From Solirubrobacterales bacterium (GTDB lineage: Bacteria; Actinomycetota; Thermoleophilia; Solirubrobacterales; 70-9), in assembly GCA_030152505.1 (NCBI GenBank), contig JASLJO010000098.1, forward strand, positions 1-13,051: a stretch of 13,051 nucleotides of DNA. Direction: 5' to 3'. The translations under genes and the position numbers were made by a program. This document shows positions 7,350 to 13,051 of the stretch, one piece after another. Every line of letters begins with the position of its first letter. Position 1 is the stretch's first letter. The notes beneath the pieces are model-generated. The model searched no databases, had not been told where the DNA came from, and worked only from the letters and a program-made list of their open reading frames with translations.

Positions 7350-8852
7350 TCAGTGCGAGCCCTCGCCGCGGAAGATCGCCGCGGGGGTGCGGAGGAGGAT
7401 CGCCAGGTCGCCGGCGACGGAGATGTTGTCGAGGTAGTCGCGCTCCATCGCCAGGCGCTCCTCGAAGGTGAGCTCGCCGCGGCCGTAGACCTGCATCGGG
7501 CCGGTCATCCCCGGCTTGACCGCGAGGCGGAGCCGCTGGCGCTCGTCGTAGAGCGCTACGACCCGCTCCTCCTCGGGCCGCGGCCCGACCAGCGACATGT
7601 CGCCGCGCAGGACGTTGACGAACTGCGGCAGCTCGTCGAGGCTGAAGCGGCGCAGCATGCGCCCGGCGCGGGTGACCCGGGGGTCGTCGGCGATCTTGAA
7701 GGCGGGCTCGTCGAGCTTGTCCAGGTCGACCAGTTCGGGCAACTGATCCTCCGCCCCCTGCACCATCGTGCGGAACTTGAGCATCGTGAAGGGCCTGCCG
7801 TCCCTGCCGGCACGGCGCTGGCGGAAGAGCAGGGGGCGGCCGGTGTCGAACGCGATCAGAAGCGCGCTCACCGCCAGTACGGGGGAGAGGACGATCAGCA
7901 GGGCGCTGCTGATCGTCACGTCCATCGTCCGCTTGATCGCCTCGGTCGAGCGCGGCGGGTCGGAGAAGCGGAAGTCGAGCACGGGCAGCTCGGCGAGGCG
8001 ATTGAGCTCGATCCCCGGCCCGAGCAGGCCGAAGTGCTGGGGAAGCAAGGTCAGCGCCAGTCCGGCCGCCTTGCACTGCTCGATCAGGCGCTCCGCCGCG
8101 GCCTCGCTCATCTCCTGCTCGGTGACGATCACTCGCTCCACCTGCTCGTCGCGGGCGACGCGCGAGATATCGGCGACCGTGCCGAGGCAGGGCAGGGCCC
8201 CGCTGTGCGAGCCGCCGTCCTCACCGCGCGGCGCCAGGTAGCCGACCAGGTGCAGGCGGGTCTCGGGATGGGTCGCCACCCGCCGGGCCACGACTTCCAC
8301 CGCCGCCGCGGGACCGATGACCAGGCCGGTCGCGACCCCCGCCAGGTGGTGCCAGAAGAAGCGCAGCACGACACGCGAGGCGAAGCTGCCGGCCAGTGCG
8401 CCGAGGCCGACGGCGATCGCGCTGGTCGCCGCCAGCGGGCCGACCGGGCTCAGCGCCAGCAGCCCGTCGAGCGCCAGCGTGCCCAGGGCCGCGGCCGAGA
8501 TCAGGCTGGAGAGCTCGTCGAGGGTGCTGTGGCGGATGCGGCGATGGTCGTTGTCGTAGAGCCCGTGCAGCTTCAGTACCAGGATCCAGACTGGGCTGAA
8601 CATCGTCGCCCAGAACAGCGTGCCGATGTCAGTCTTCGGACTCGCGGCGGTGACGATGCAGAGCGTCGCCACCAGCGTCAGCCAGTCCCCCGTCGCCAGC
8701 AGGCGACGCAGCAGCGAGCCGCGTCGCCGCGCGCCGCTCGCCCCGGCCAGGCCGAGCCTCGTCGCCCTGCCGGTCCGGCCATGGCGTGGTTGCGGCGCCG
8801 GCGGCTGCGCCGGGGAGGACTTGCGCGTTGCGGTCTCCTGCGCCTTGGTCAT
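7350..8852 (-). CDS. Exopolysaccharide polyprenyl glycosylphosphotransferase (initiating sugar transferase)
   Basis: A product of 500 residues. It would transfer hexose-1-phosphate from a UDP-sugar to undecaprenyl phosphate, the first committed step of repeat-unit synthesis at the inner membrane face. The N-terminus holds a basic, Pro/Ala-rich tail (1-50), hydrophobic segments at about 57-71, 79-96, 117-135 and 141-165, and a nucleotide-binding-like domain with degraded motifs (about 172-295). The PF02397-type catalytic domain follows from KRTMDV (307): a membrane hairpin (312-335), FRQRRAGRDG, LKFRTM (358-363), SLDELPQFVNVLRGDMSLVGPRP (404-426) and KPGMTGPMQVYGR. ATG 8852 is supported by GGGTGA seven bases upstream, which contains the stop of the preceding polymerase gene, so the two are tightly coupled. 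Length and layout match WbaP/WcaJ-like enzymes. Which hexose is used cannot be determined from the sequence. Confidence 0.95.
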   Translation of the reverse strand: MTKAQETATRKSSPAQPPAPQPRHGRTGRATRLGLAGASGARRRGSLLRRLLATGDWLTLVATLCIVTAASPKTDIGTLFWATMFSPVWILVLKLHGLYDNDHRRIRHSTLDELSSLISAAALGTLALDGLLALSPVGPLAATSAIAVGLGALAGSFASRVVLRFFWHHLAGVATGLVIGPAAAVEVVARRVATHPETRLHLVGYLAPRGEDGGSHSGALPCLGTVADISRVARDEQVERVIVTEQEMSEAAAERLIEQCKAAGLALTLLPQHFGLLGPGIELNRLAELPVLDFRFSDPPRSTEAIKRTMDVTISSALLIVLSPVLAVSALLIAFDTGRPLLFRQRRAGRDGRPFTMLKFRTMVQGAEDQLPELVDLDKLDEPAFKIADDPRVTRAGRMLRRFSLDELPQFVNVLRGDMSLVGPRPEEERVVALYDERQRLRLAVKPGMTGPMQVYGRGELTFEERLAMERDYLDNISVAGDLAILLRTPAAIFRGEGSH

Positions 8853-8859
8853 CGTGCGA

Positions 8860-10749
8860 TCACCCGCAGCTCGGTTTCCCTCGGAGGCACTGCTCCAGGG
8901 GATTGAGGTGGCGGGCGCGGACCAGATCGGCTCGGGCCGCGGCCCTGTCGCCTGCCTCTTCCTCGACTCTAGAGCGTAGGTAGTAGTACTGCCAGTTTCT
9001 GTCCTCGCGGTCGATTGCCTGCGTGAGGCGTTCGATCGCAACGTCGTATTCGCCCTGGCTCTCGGCGATCAACCCGAGCTGCACATAGGGCGAGGCGGCG
9101 AAGGGCTCGATCGAGCGCGCGGTCTTGGCGTGGTCGACGGCGCTCGTCAGGTCTCCGCTGACGACGGCGCTCTGGCTCGCATCGATCTCGCGTTCGACCA
9201 ACAGCGGGCCGATCAGGGCGATGGCGGAGATCCAGGCGATCGCCAGGGCAGCCACCGCCAGGCCGAAGCGCCGCTCCTCTCCCGGTGCGACGCCGAGCCC
9301 CGCCGGCGCAAGCTGTGCGCACCGTGCCGCCACCAGCGCACCCGCGGCGAGGAAGAAGGCCGCGCCGAGCCCCGGCAGTTCCCAGAACCAGTCCAGCCCG
9401 GCGCCGACGGCGAAGGCGAGGGTCGCGGCGAAGAGCGCCGCGTAGCGCTCGCGCTGGGGATGGGCGGCCGCGCGCCAAGCGGCAAAGCCGGTCCAGAGGA
9501 TCGTGCCGACCAGGGCGAGCACGAGCAGGCCGCCGACGAGGCCGAGCTCGGCGAAGGCTTCGAGGTAGAGCGAGTGGGCGTTGTGCACCGGCTGCGGGAT
9601 CGAGCGATGCCGCTCCCAGGCGAACTCGTAAGCGCCGGCGCCGATCCCGAGTATCGGCTTTTCGTCGAAGGCGTCGAGCGCCACGCGGTAGAAGTCATTG
9701 CGGCCGGCGCCGTTGAACTGCGAGAAGTGGGCGGCGGGGTCGTTGGGGAATTCCACGTCGGAGCTGGTGAACTGACCCCAGGCGCGCCCGCCGACCGCGA
9801 TCGCGGCGCCGATCGCGAGGACCGCGGCAATCCCGGCGACCCAGCGCAGCGCGGTCGGGTTGCGCGAGAGTGCCAGCGCACGGCCGGTCAGCCGCCCTTC
9901 GCGCCGCTCGGTCCAGCGCAGCGCGGCGAAGAGGGCGAGGGCGAGGGCGATGCCCGCGAGCAGGATCGCCAGCACGGCCAACCCCTGATCGACCGCCGCC
10001 TGGTTGTCGATGCTGTCGGCGAGGCTGTGGTGCGCCTGTACGTAGAGCACCGCCGGCAGAGCCCCGATCGCCCCGATCGCCAGCGTTCCCAGCAGCCAGA
10101 GACGATCGCGGGAGAGGGCGATGGTGGCGCCGGCGGCGATCGCCAGCGCCAGCAGGCCGCCGCGCGAGTAGGTGAAGTAGAGGGCGAGCAGGACCGCCGG
10201 CAACAGCGCCACCGAGAGCCACCGCAGCGCCGCGAAGCCGGAGTGGCGGCTCATCCAGAGCAGCAGGGCCGCGCCGATGCCGAAGGCGGCGCCGTCGGCG
10301 TTCCAGTAGCCGAGCGGATAGGCAAGTCGGGAGGTCGTGTCGAAGGAGTCGCTGACCACGAGCAGGTGGGGCAGCAGGCGGCTGGCGAGGCCGAGCAGGG
10401 CGACCAGCGCCAGCGAGATCGCCAGGCCTTCGGCGAAACGTTGGCCCCTTTGGTCGGTTTGGGCGATCAGGAACGCGGCTAGGAAGAAGCCGAGGTAGGC
10501 CAGGCTCCGGTCCGCCTCGATAAAGCTCAGCTCGACTGAGCCCGACCAGAGGGAAGAGATTGCCGACAGCACCGAGACAGCCAGCAGCAGTCCAGTCGCC
10601 CAGTAGAACGGACGCGACAGCACCGCCCGCGAGGCGACGCCGAGCAGGATCAGGGCGACCACCACGAGCCACACGACGAGCCCTGCGATATGCCGATCCC
10701 CGACTTCGAAGCCGCCCCCCGCGAGCGCCAGGCCGAAGATCAGGGCCAC
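8860..10749 (-). CDS. Wzy/WaaL-type O-antigen ligase or polymerase with C-terminal TPR repeats
   Basis: About 629 residues from GTG 10749. Ten or more hydrophobic segments run through most of the chain. The large periplasmic-loop region carries the Wzy_C signature: R-x-x-F-Y near NDFYRVAL, PILGIGAGAYEFAW and VHNAHSLYLEAFAELGLVGG, including the conserved His. The last ~100 residues (from DASQSAVVSGDL) contain two or three TPR-like helix pairs (SPYVQLGLIAESQGEYDVAIERL, then YYLRSRVEEEAGDRAAARADL). It would polymerise or ligate lipid-linked repeat units on the outer membrane face; ligase versus polymerase cannot be decided. The start is uncertain: the TM1 hydrophobic run extends upstream of GTG 10749 (SAALLAPVALIFG), and an in-frame ATG at 10869 would overlap the divergent gene by 79 bases. 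GTG 10749 agrees with the candidate shared promoter. It is first in a three-gene operon, seven bases before the sugar transferase. Confidence 0.9.
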   Translation of the reverse strand: MALIFGLALAGGGFEVGDRHIAGLVVWLVVVALILLGVASRAVLSRPFYWATGLLLAVSVLSAISSLWSGSVELSFIEADRSLAYLGFFLAAFLIAQTDQRGQRFAEGLAISLALVALLGLASRLLPHLLVVSDSFDTTSRLAYPLGYWNADGAAFGIGAALLLWMSRHSGFAALRWLSVALLPAVLLALYFTYSRGGLLALAIAAGATIALSRDRLWLLGTLAIGAIGALPAVLYVQAHHSLADSIDNQAAVDQGLAVLAILLAGIALALALFAALRWTERREGRLTGRALALSRNPTALRWVAGIAAVLAIGAAIAVGGRAWGQFTSSDVEFPNDPAAHFSQFNGAGRNDFYRVALDAFDEKPILGIGAGAYEFAWERHRSIPQPVHNAHSLYLEAFAELGLVGGLLVLALVGTILWTGFAAWRAAAHPQRERYAALFAATLAFAVGAGLDWFWELPGLGAAFFLAAGALVAARCAQLAPAGLGVAPGEERRFGLAVAALAIAWISAIALIGPLLVEREIDASQSAVVSGDLTSAVDHAKTARSIEPFAASPYVQLGLIAESQGEYDVAIERLTQAIDREDRNWQYYYLRSRVEEEAGDRAAARADLVRARHLNPLEQCLRGKPSCG

Positions 10750-10776
10750 TGGCGCGAGTAACGCCGCGCTTTCCTC

Positions 10777-10783
10777 TAACCTA
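10777..10783. promoter_or_regulatory. Candidate bidirectional -10 element (TAACCTA)
   Basis: The 7-mer reads TAACCT on the plus strand and TAGGTT on the minus strand, so both directions fit the TANNNT -10 pattern. The plus-strand transcript would begin about two bases before ATG 10791, making that mRNA essentially leaderless, which fits the absence of a Shine-Dalgarno there. The minus-strand transcript would begin near 10772, about 20 bases before GTG 10749 of the polymerase operon. No clear -35 is visible on either side. Symmetric -10 elements driving divergent transcription are known in bacteria. Confidence 0.35.
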
Positions 10784-10790
10784 CCGCGCC

Positions 10791-11414
10791 ATGTTTGGGA
10801 CGCGTCAAGTTTCGACCCGTGGCCGGGGCCGCTCCATGCTTGCTCTGTCAGTACTGGCTCTGCTCGCATTCTGCTGCCTGCCGGTATTCGCCCAGGCCTC
10901 GTCTTCTGCGGGCTTGGAATACCAGAATGCGCCACCCACGGTAAACGGCAAGCCACCCAGCGAATCGAACTTGCAGGGCGGATCGCCCACCAGCGGTGGC
11001 GGCGGCCATGGTAGCGACGCGAACAACAAGGGCTCCGACAACGGCGGGAACGGCGGCGGCAACGGCTCCTCGGCGAAGCCCGGTGGTGGATCGGGCGGCG
11101 GCCAGGGCCAGGGCGGCGGCCAGGGCCAGGGCGGCGAAACCGGACCCGGCTCCGGACAGAACCTCGCCAACAGCGCCGAACCCGGCTCCGACAGCGGCAG
11201 TTCCTCCCCGTTGATCCCGATCCTGATCGTGATCGTCCTGCTCGCGGCCGGCTCGGTCGCCTTCGTGATGATCCGGCGCCGCCGCGCCGCTGCGGACGCC
11301 GCCGGCGATCCCGACGAGCCGAAATCGCCAGGGGCCCCGAAATCTCCCGGCACCCCCGACGCCTCCAGTCCGTCCGGTTCCTCCGGCTCGTCCGTAACTC
11401 CCGAGGCCGGCTAG
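10791..11414 (+). CDS. Secreted Gly/Ser-rich single-pass membrane protein, unknown function
   Basis: A product of 207 residues of no recognised family. A basic n-region (RQVSTRGRGR) precedes a hydrophobic core (MLALSVLALLAFCCLPVF) and a likely cleavage after FAQA or QAS. Residues about 40-138 are low complexity, rich in Gly, Ser, Asn and Gln, with a perfect GGGQGQ tandem repeat at 102-113. A strong membrane span (PLIPILIVIVLLAAGSVAFVMI, 140-161) is followed by RRRR and a Pro/Ser/Asp tail with two KSPG units. By the positive-inside rule, the Gly-rich part faces outside and the tail the cytoplasm. ATG 10791 is preferred over ATG 10836 because it supplies the basic n-region and lies just downstream of a possible -10 element. 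It sits four bases before the glycoside hydrolase gene, probably co-transcribed. A spacer or wall-spanning adaptor for the glycan machinery is a guess. Third-position GC is lower over its first 30 codons. Confidence 0.8.
   Translation: MFGTRQVSTRGRGRSMLALSVLALLAFCCLPVFAQASSSAGLEYQNAPPTVNGKPPSESNLQGGSPTSGGGGHGSDANNKGSDNGGNGGGNGSSAKPGGGSGGGQGQGGGQGQGGETGPGSGQNLANSAEPGSDSGSSSPLIPILIVIVLLAAGSVAFVMIRRRRAAADAAGDPDEPKSPGAPKSPGTPDASSPSGSSGSSVTPEAG
11094..11136 (+). repeat. 18-bp in-frame tandem repeat encoding GGGQGQ
   Basis: Two perfect copies of an 18-base unit (GGCGGCGGCCAGGGCCAG) lie at 11094-11111 and 11112-11129, followed by a partial third copy of seven bases. The period is a multiple of three, so changes in copy number would keep the reading frame and only alter the length of the Gly/Gln linker. 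It lies inside the Gly-rich extracytoplasmic region of the membrane protein gene. Confidence 0.85.
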
Positions 11415-11418
11415 CCAT

Positions 11419-12549
11419 ATGCATCAGTCACGTATCGGCCCGCCCCGGCGGGCCCGCGTCCTGTTAGCGACTTTCGCCGTTGCGACTCTCGTCTTCCTCG
11501 GCGTCGCCTCCTCGGCCGCTGCCCTTCCGGCCCACTTCTGGGGAGTCGTGCCGCAGATCCCCCCGAGCGCCGAAGAACTCCAGCGGCTGAAGCGCGGCGG
11601 GGTCGACAGCATCCGCGTCCCGGTCTCCTGGGGCTCCGTGCAGCCGGAAAAGGGAGGTGCGTGGGACTGGTCTGACGCGGACGTCCTGATCGGGGCCGCG
11701 GCGGCGGCCCGCCTCAACGTCCTGCCTTTCCTCTCGACGGCGCCCAGATGGGCCGTCCCCATCGACCGCCGCTTCGGCAGCTCGGAGTTCCTGCCGGTGC
11801 GCAACGGCCGCCAGCGCTCTGGCTGGAAGCAGTTCGTCACCCGGGCGATCCAGCGCTATGGGCCGAATGGCGACTTCTGGCGCGAAAATCCGCAACTGCC
11901 GCAACGACCGATCCATATCTGGCAGGTGTGGAACGAGCCCAACTTCAAGTACTTCGTCGCCCGGCCCGACCCGGCCGAGTACGGCAAGCTGGTGAACCTC
12001 ACCTACGCCGCCGCGAAGGCGGCTGACCCAGGGGCGCAGCTCATCCTCGGCGGCCTCTTCGCCCGGCCGATCGAGGCCACCTTCAAGGTGCGCCCCAGAC
12101 AGGCCTACTTCGCCTCCACCTTCCTCCAGCAGATGTACAGGAGCACGCCGGGGATCAAGGCGAAGTTCAAGGGTATTGCCCTGCATCCATACACGGGCAG
12201 CTGGAAGAACCTGCCCGGTCGGATCGAAGAAGTGCGGCGGGTGCTCGAGGCCAACCACGATGCCGGCAAGGCCCTCTACATAACCGAGATGGGCTGGAGC
12301 TCCGAACCGCCGCAGCCTCACAACAGCTTCGCCAAAGGCCTCTCCGGCCAGGCCAGGGAACTGAAGGGGGCATTCCGGCTCTTCGTCGCCAACCAGCGAA
12401 AATGGAATCTGCAGCAGGTCGATTGGTTTTCGATCGGCGATTACGCCGGTCTCTGCAACTTCTGCGGGGGCTCCGGCCTCTTCCGCTCCGGCTTCATCCC
12501 GAAGCCCGCCTGGCGCGCCTACGTCCAGTTCGCCGGCGGACGCCCGTAG
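11419..12549 (+). CDS. Secreted clan GH-A glycoside hydrolase (cellulase/GH39-like TIM barrel)
   Basis: A product of 376 residues. A basic n-region (MHQSRIGPPRRAR) and hydrophobic core (VLLATFAVATLVFLGVA) end in SSAAALP, a likely signal-peptidase I site, so the enzyme is exported. The mature part reads as one (beta/alpha)8 barrel: HFWGVVPQ at the start, IRVPVSWGSVQP, W-N-E-P-N with the acid/base Glu173, and ITEMGWSS with the nucleophile Glu290, about 117 residues apart as in clan GH-A retaining enzymes. HPYTG (256-260) is also typical of this group. C346 and C349 near the C-terminus could form a disulphide. No carbohydrate-binding module or wall anchor is present. ATG 11419 lies four bases after the upstream stop, and the only Shine-Dalgarno candidate (GAGG) is 12 bases away. 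In a polysaccharide cluster a polymer-trimming role like that of PslG is plausible; the substrate is unknown. Confidence 0.9.
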   Translation: MHQSRIGPPRRARVLLATFAVATLVFLGVASSAAALPAHFWGVVPQIPPSAEELQRLKRGGVDSIRVPVSWGSVQPEKGGAWDWSDADVLIGAAAAARLNVLPFLSTAPRWAVPIDRRFGSSEFLPVRNGRQRSGWKQFVTRAIQRYGPNGDFWRENPQLPQRPIHIWQVWNEPNFKYFVARPDPAEYGKLVNLTYAAAKAADPGAQLILGGLFARPIEATFKVRPRQAYFASTFLQQMYRSTPGIKAKFKGIALHPYTGSWKNLPGRIEEVRRVLEANHDAGKALYITEMGWSSEPPQPHNSFAKGLSGQARELKGAFRLFVANQRKWNLQQVDWFSIGDYAGLCNFCGGSGLFRSGFIPKPAWRAYVQFAGGRP

Positions 12550-12603
12550 CCGAGCGCCGCGAGGCGTAAGATCGGTGGGTTGGCCACCGATGCCGAGAAG
12601 AGT

Positions 12604-13051
12604 GTGGGATCTGACCCTTTGGCGCCGTTCAGCGCGCCGGTCAGACGCTGGTTCGAGGCCTCCTTCGAGGGGCCGACGCCCGCCCAGGCGGGCGGCTGGG
12701 CAGCGATCTCAGGCGGCGCCAACGCGTTGATCTGCGCCCCGACCGGCTCCGGCAAGACCCTCGCCGCGTTCCTCTGGGGCATCGATCGGCTCCATCGGCG
12801 CAAATCCGAAGGAAGCACCGCCGGCAACGGCCGCGAAGCGGAGCAGCCGTCGGGGGTGAAGTTGGTCTACGTCTCGCCCCTGAAGGCGCTCTCCTACGAC
12901 ATCGAGCGCAACCTGCGGGCACCGCTGCGGGGGATCGGCGCCGACATCTCGGTCGGCCTGCGGACGGGTGACACGAGCCAGAAAGAGCGCCGGGCGATGC
13001 GCAAAACGCCGCCCGACATCCTGATCACCACCCCCGAGTCGCTCTACCTGA
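12604..13051 (+). CDS. lhr: Lhr-type superfamily 2 DNA helicase, N-terminal part (cut by window end)
   Basis: The first 149 residues are visible; the gene runs off the window. Motifs in order are TPAQAGGWAAI (Q-motif-like region), the Walker A APTGSGKT followed by LAAFLW, motif Ia VYVSPLKAL, and TTPESLYL (motif Ic). SPLKALSYDIERNLRAPL with TTPESLY is characteristic of Lhr and Lhr-like helicases, which translocate on single-stranded DNA and usually have about 1500 residues. The start is ambiguous among TTG 12580, GTG 12604 and TTG 12619. GTG 12604 is preferred because GAGAAG lies just upstream and the product then begins close to the conserved RRWFEASF. It has its own 54-base upstream gap and a DNA-repair/housekeeping role, so it probably marks the edge of the polysaccharide cluster. 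A disordered insert (KSEGSTAGNGREAEQPSG) separates motifs I and Ia. Confidence 0.9.
   Translation, partial: MGSDPLAPFSAPVRRWFEASFEGPTPAQAGGWAAISGGANALICAPTGSGKTLAAFLWGIDRLHRRKSEGSTAGNGREAEQPSGVKLVYVSPLKALSYDIERNLRAPLRGIGADISVGLRTGDTSQKERRAMRKTPPDILITTPESLYL

Noticed and set aside
7345..8076. Upstream extension of the PP-loop frame to 8076, giving a 674-residue protein
   Set aside because: The extra segment lies in another frame of the sugar transferase gene and is Arg/Pro-rich. The QueC-like protein begins naturally at the TTG just after the transferase stop.
7353..8906. Plus-strand 517-codon open frame opposite the sugar transferase
   Set aside because: It mirrors a gene with full PF02397 motifs, and its own translation is Arg/Ala/Gln/Asp-rich with no domain pattern.
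9130..10482. Plus-strand 450-codon open frame opposite the Wzy-type gene
   Set aside because: The opposite strand encodes well-formed membrane segments and the Wzy_C signature; this frame has biased shadow composition only.
10750..10869. Longer polymerase starting at ATG 10869
   Set aside because: It would overlap the divergent signal-peptide gene by 79 bases and put the promoter inside it; codon third positions there are A-rich. It is kept as an alternative because TM1 hydrophobicity does extend slightly upstream of GTG 10749.
11050..11140. Gly-rich region as a PE-PGRS-like or collagen-like domain
   Set aside because: There is no PE N-terminus and no G-x-y triplet periodicity; it reads as a disordered linker.
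12555..12566. Possible terminator hairpin CGCC-GCGA-GGCG after the glycoside hydrolase
   Set aside because: The stem is only four base pairs with no T-tract, and such hairpins are common by chance at this GC content.

Overview
The window looks like chromosomal DNA from a high-GC actinobacterium. Dense packing, GTG/TTG starts, strongly G/C third codon positions and the style of the surface-glycan proteins fit the Thermoleophilia/Solirubrobacterales best. That placement is an inference from composition and family resemblance; no rRNA or other marker gene is present. Eight protein-coding genes are supported. No tRNA, rRNA, CRISPR array, insertion sequence or attachment site was seen.

Layout. 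(1) 10-3585 (+): a very large glycosyltransferase with a GT4 module, a GT2 module, a degenerate third GT-A-like module and a short C-terminal repeat-like motif. (2) 3582-5027 (-): a polytopic GT-C-like membrane protein whose recognisable coding sequence continues upstream to at least about 5115 without a canonical start codon. (3) About 5304-6050 (+): a GT2 enzyme of the dolichyl/polyprenyl-phosphate sugar synthase type, divergent from (2) and also lacking a canonical start. (4) A minus-strand operon, in transcription order: Wzy-type O-antigen ligase/polymerase with C-terminal TPRs (10749-8860), polyprenyl-phosphate hexose-1-phosphate transferase (8852-7350), and a QueC-like PP-loop ATPase with a zinc-cysteine motif (7344-6052). 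(5) Divergent from that operon, a plus-strand pair: a Gly-rich single-pass membrane protein (10791-11414) and a secreted clan GH-A glycoside hydrolase (11419-12549). (6) From 12604 to the window edge, the N-terminus of an Lhr-type DNA helicase, probably the end of the polysaccharide cluster.

How the genes fit together (inference). The sugar transferase would load the first sugar phosphate onto a polyprenyl carrier on the inner membrane face, soluble glycosyltransferases would extend it, and the Wzy protein would polymerise or ligate the repeat outside. The GT2/GT-C pair resembles a polyprenyl-phosphate-sugar donor synthase plus the membrane transferase that uses the donor on the outer face. 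The secreted hydrolase could trim or release the polymer, as PslG does in the Psl cluster. No Wzx flippase or Wzz/tyrosine-kinase regulator lies in the window.

The least explained parts are the PP-loop/zinc enzyme inside a surface-glycan operon, the dead-looking third GT module of the giant transferase, and the divergent junction near 5250-5310 where neither gene has an ATG, GTG or TTG start.
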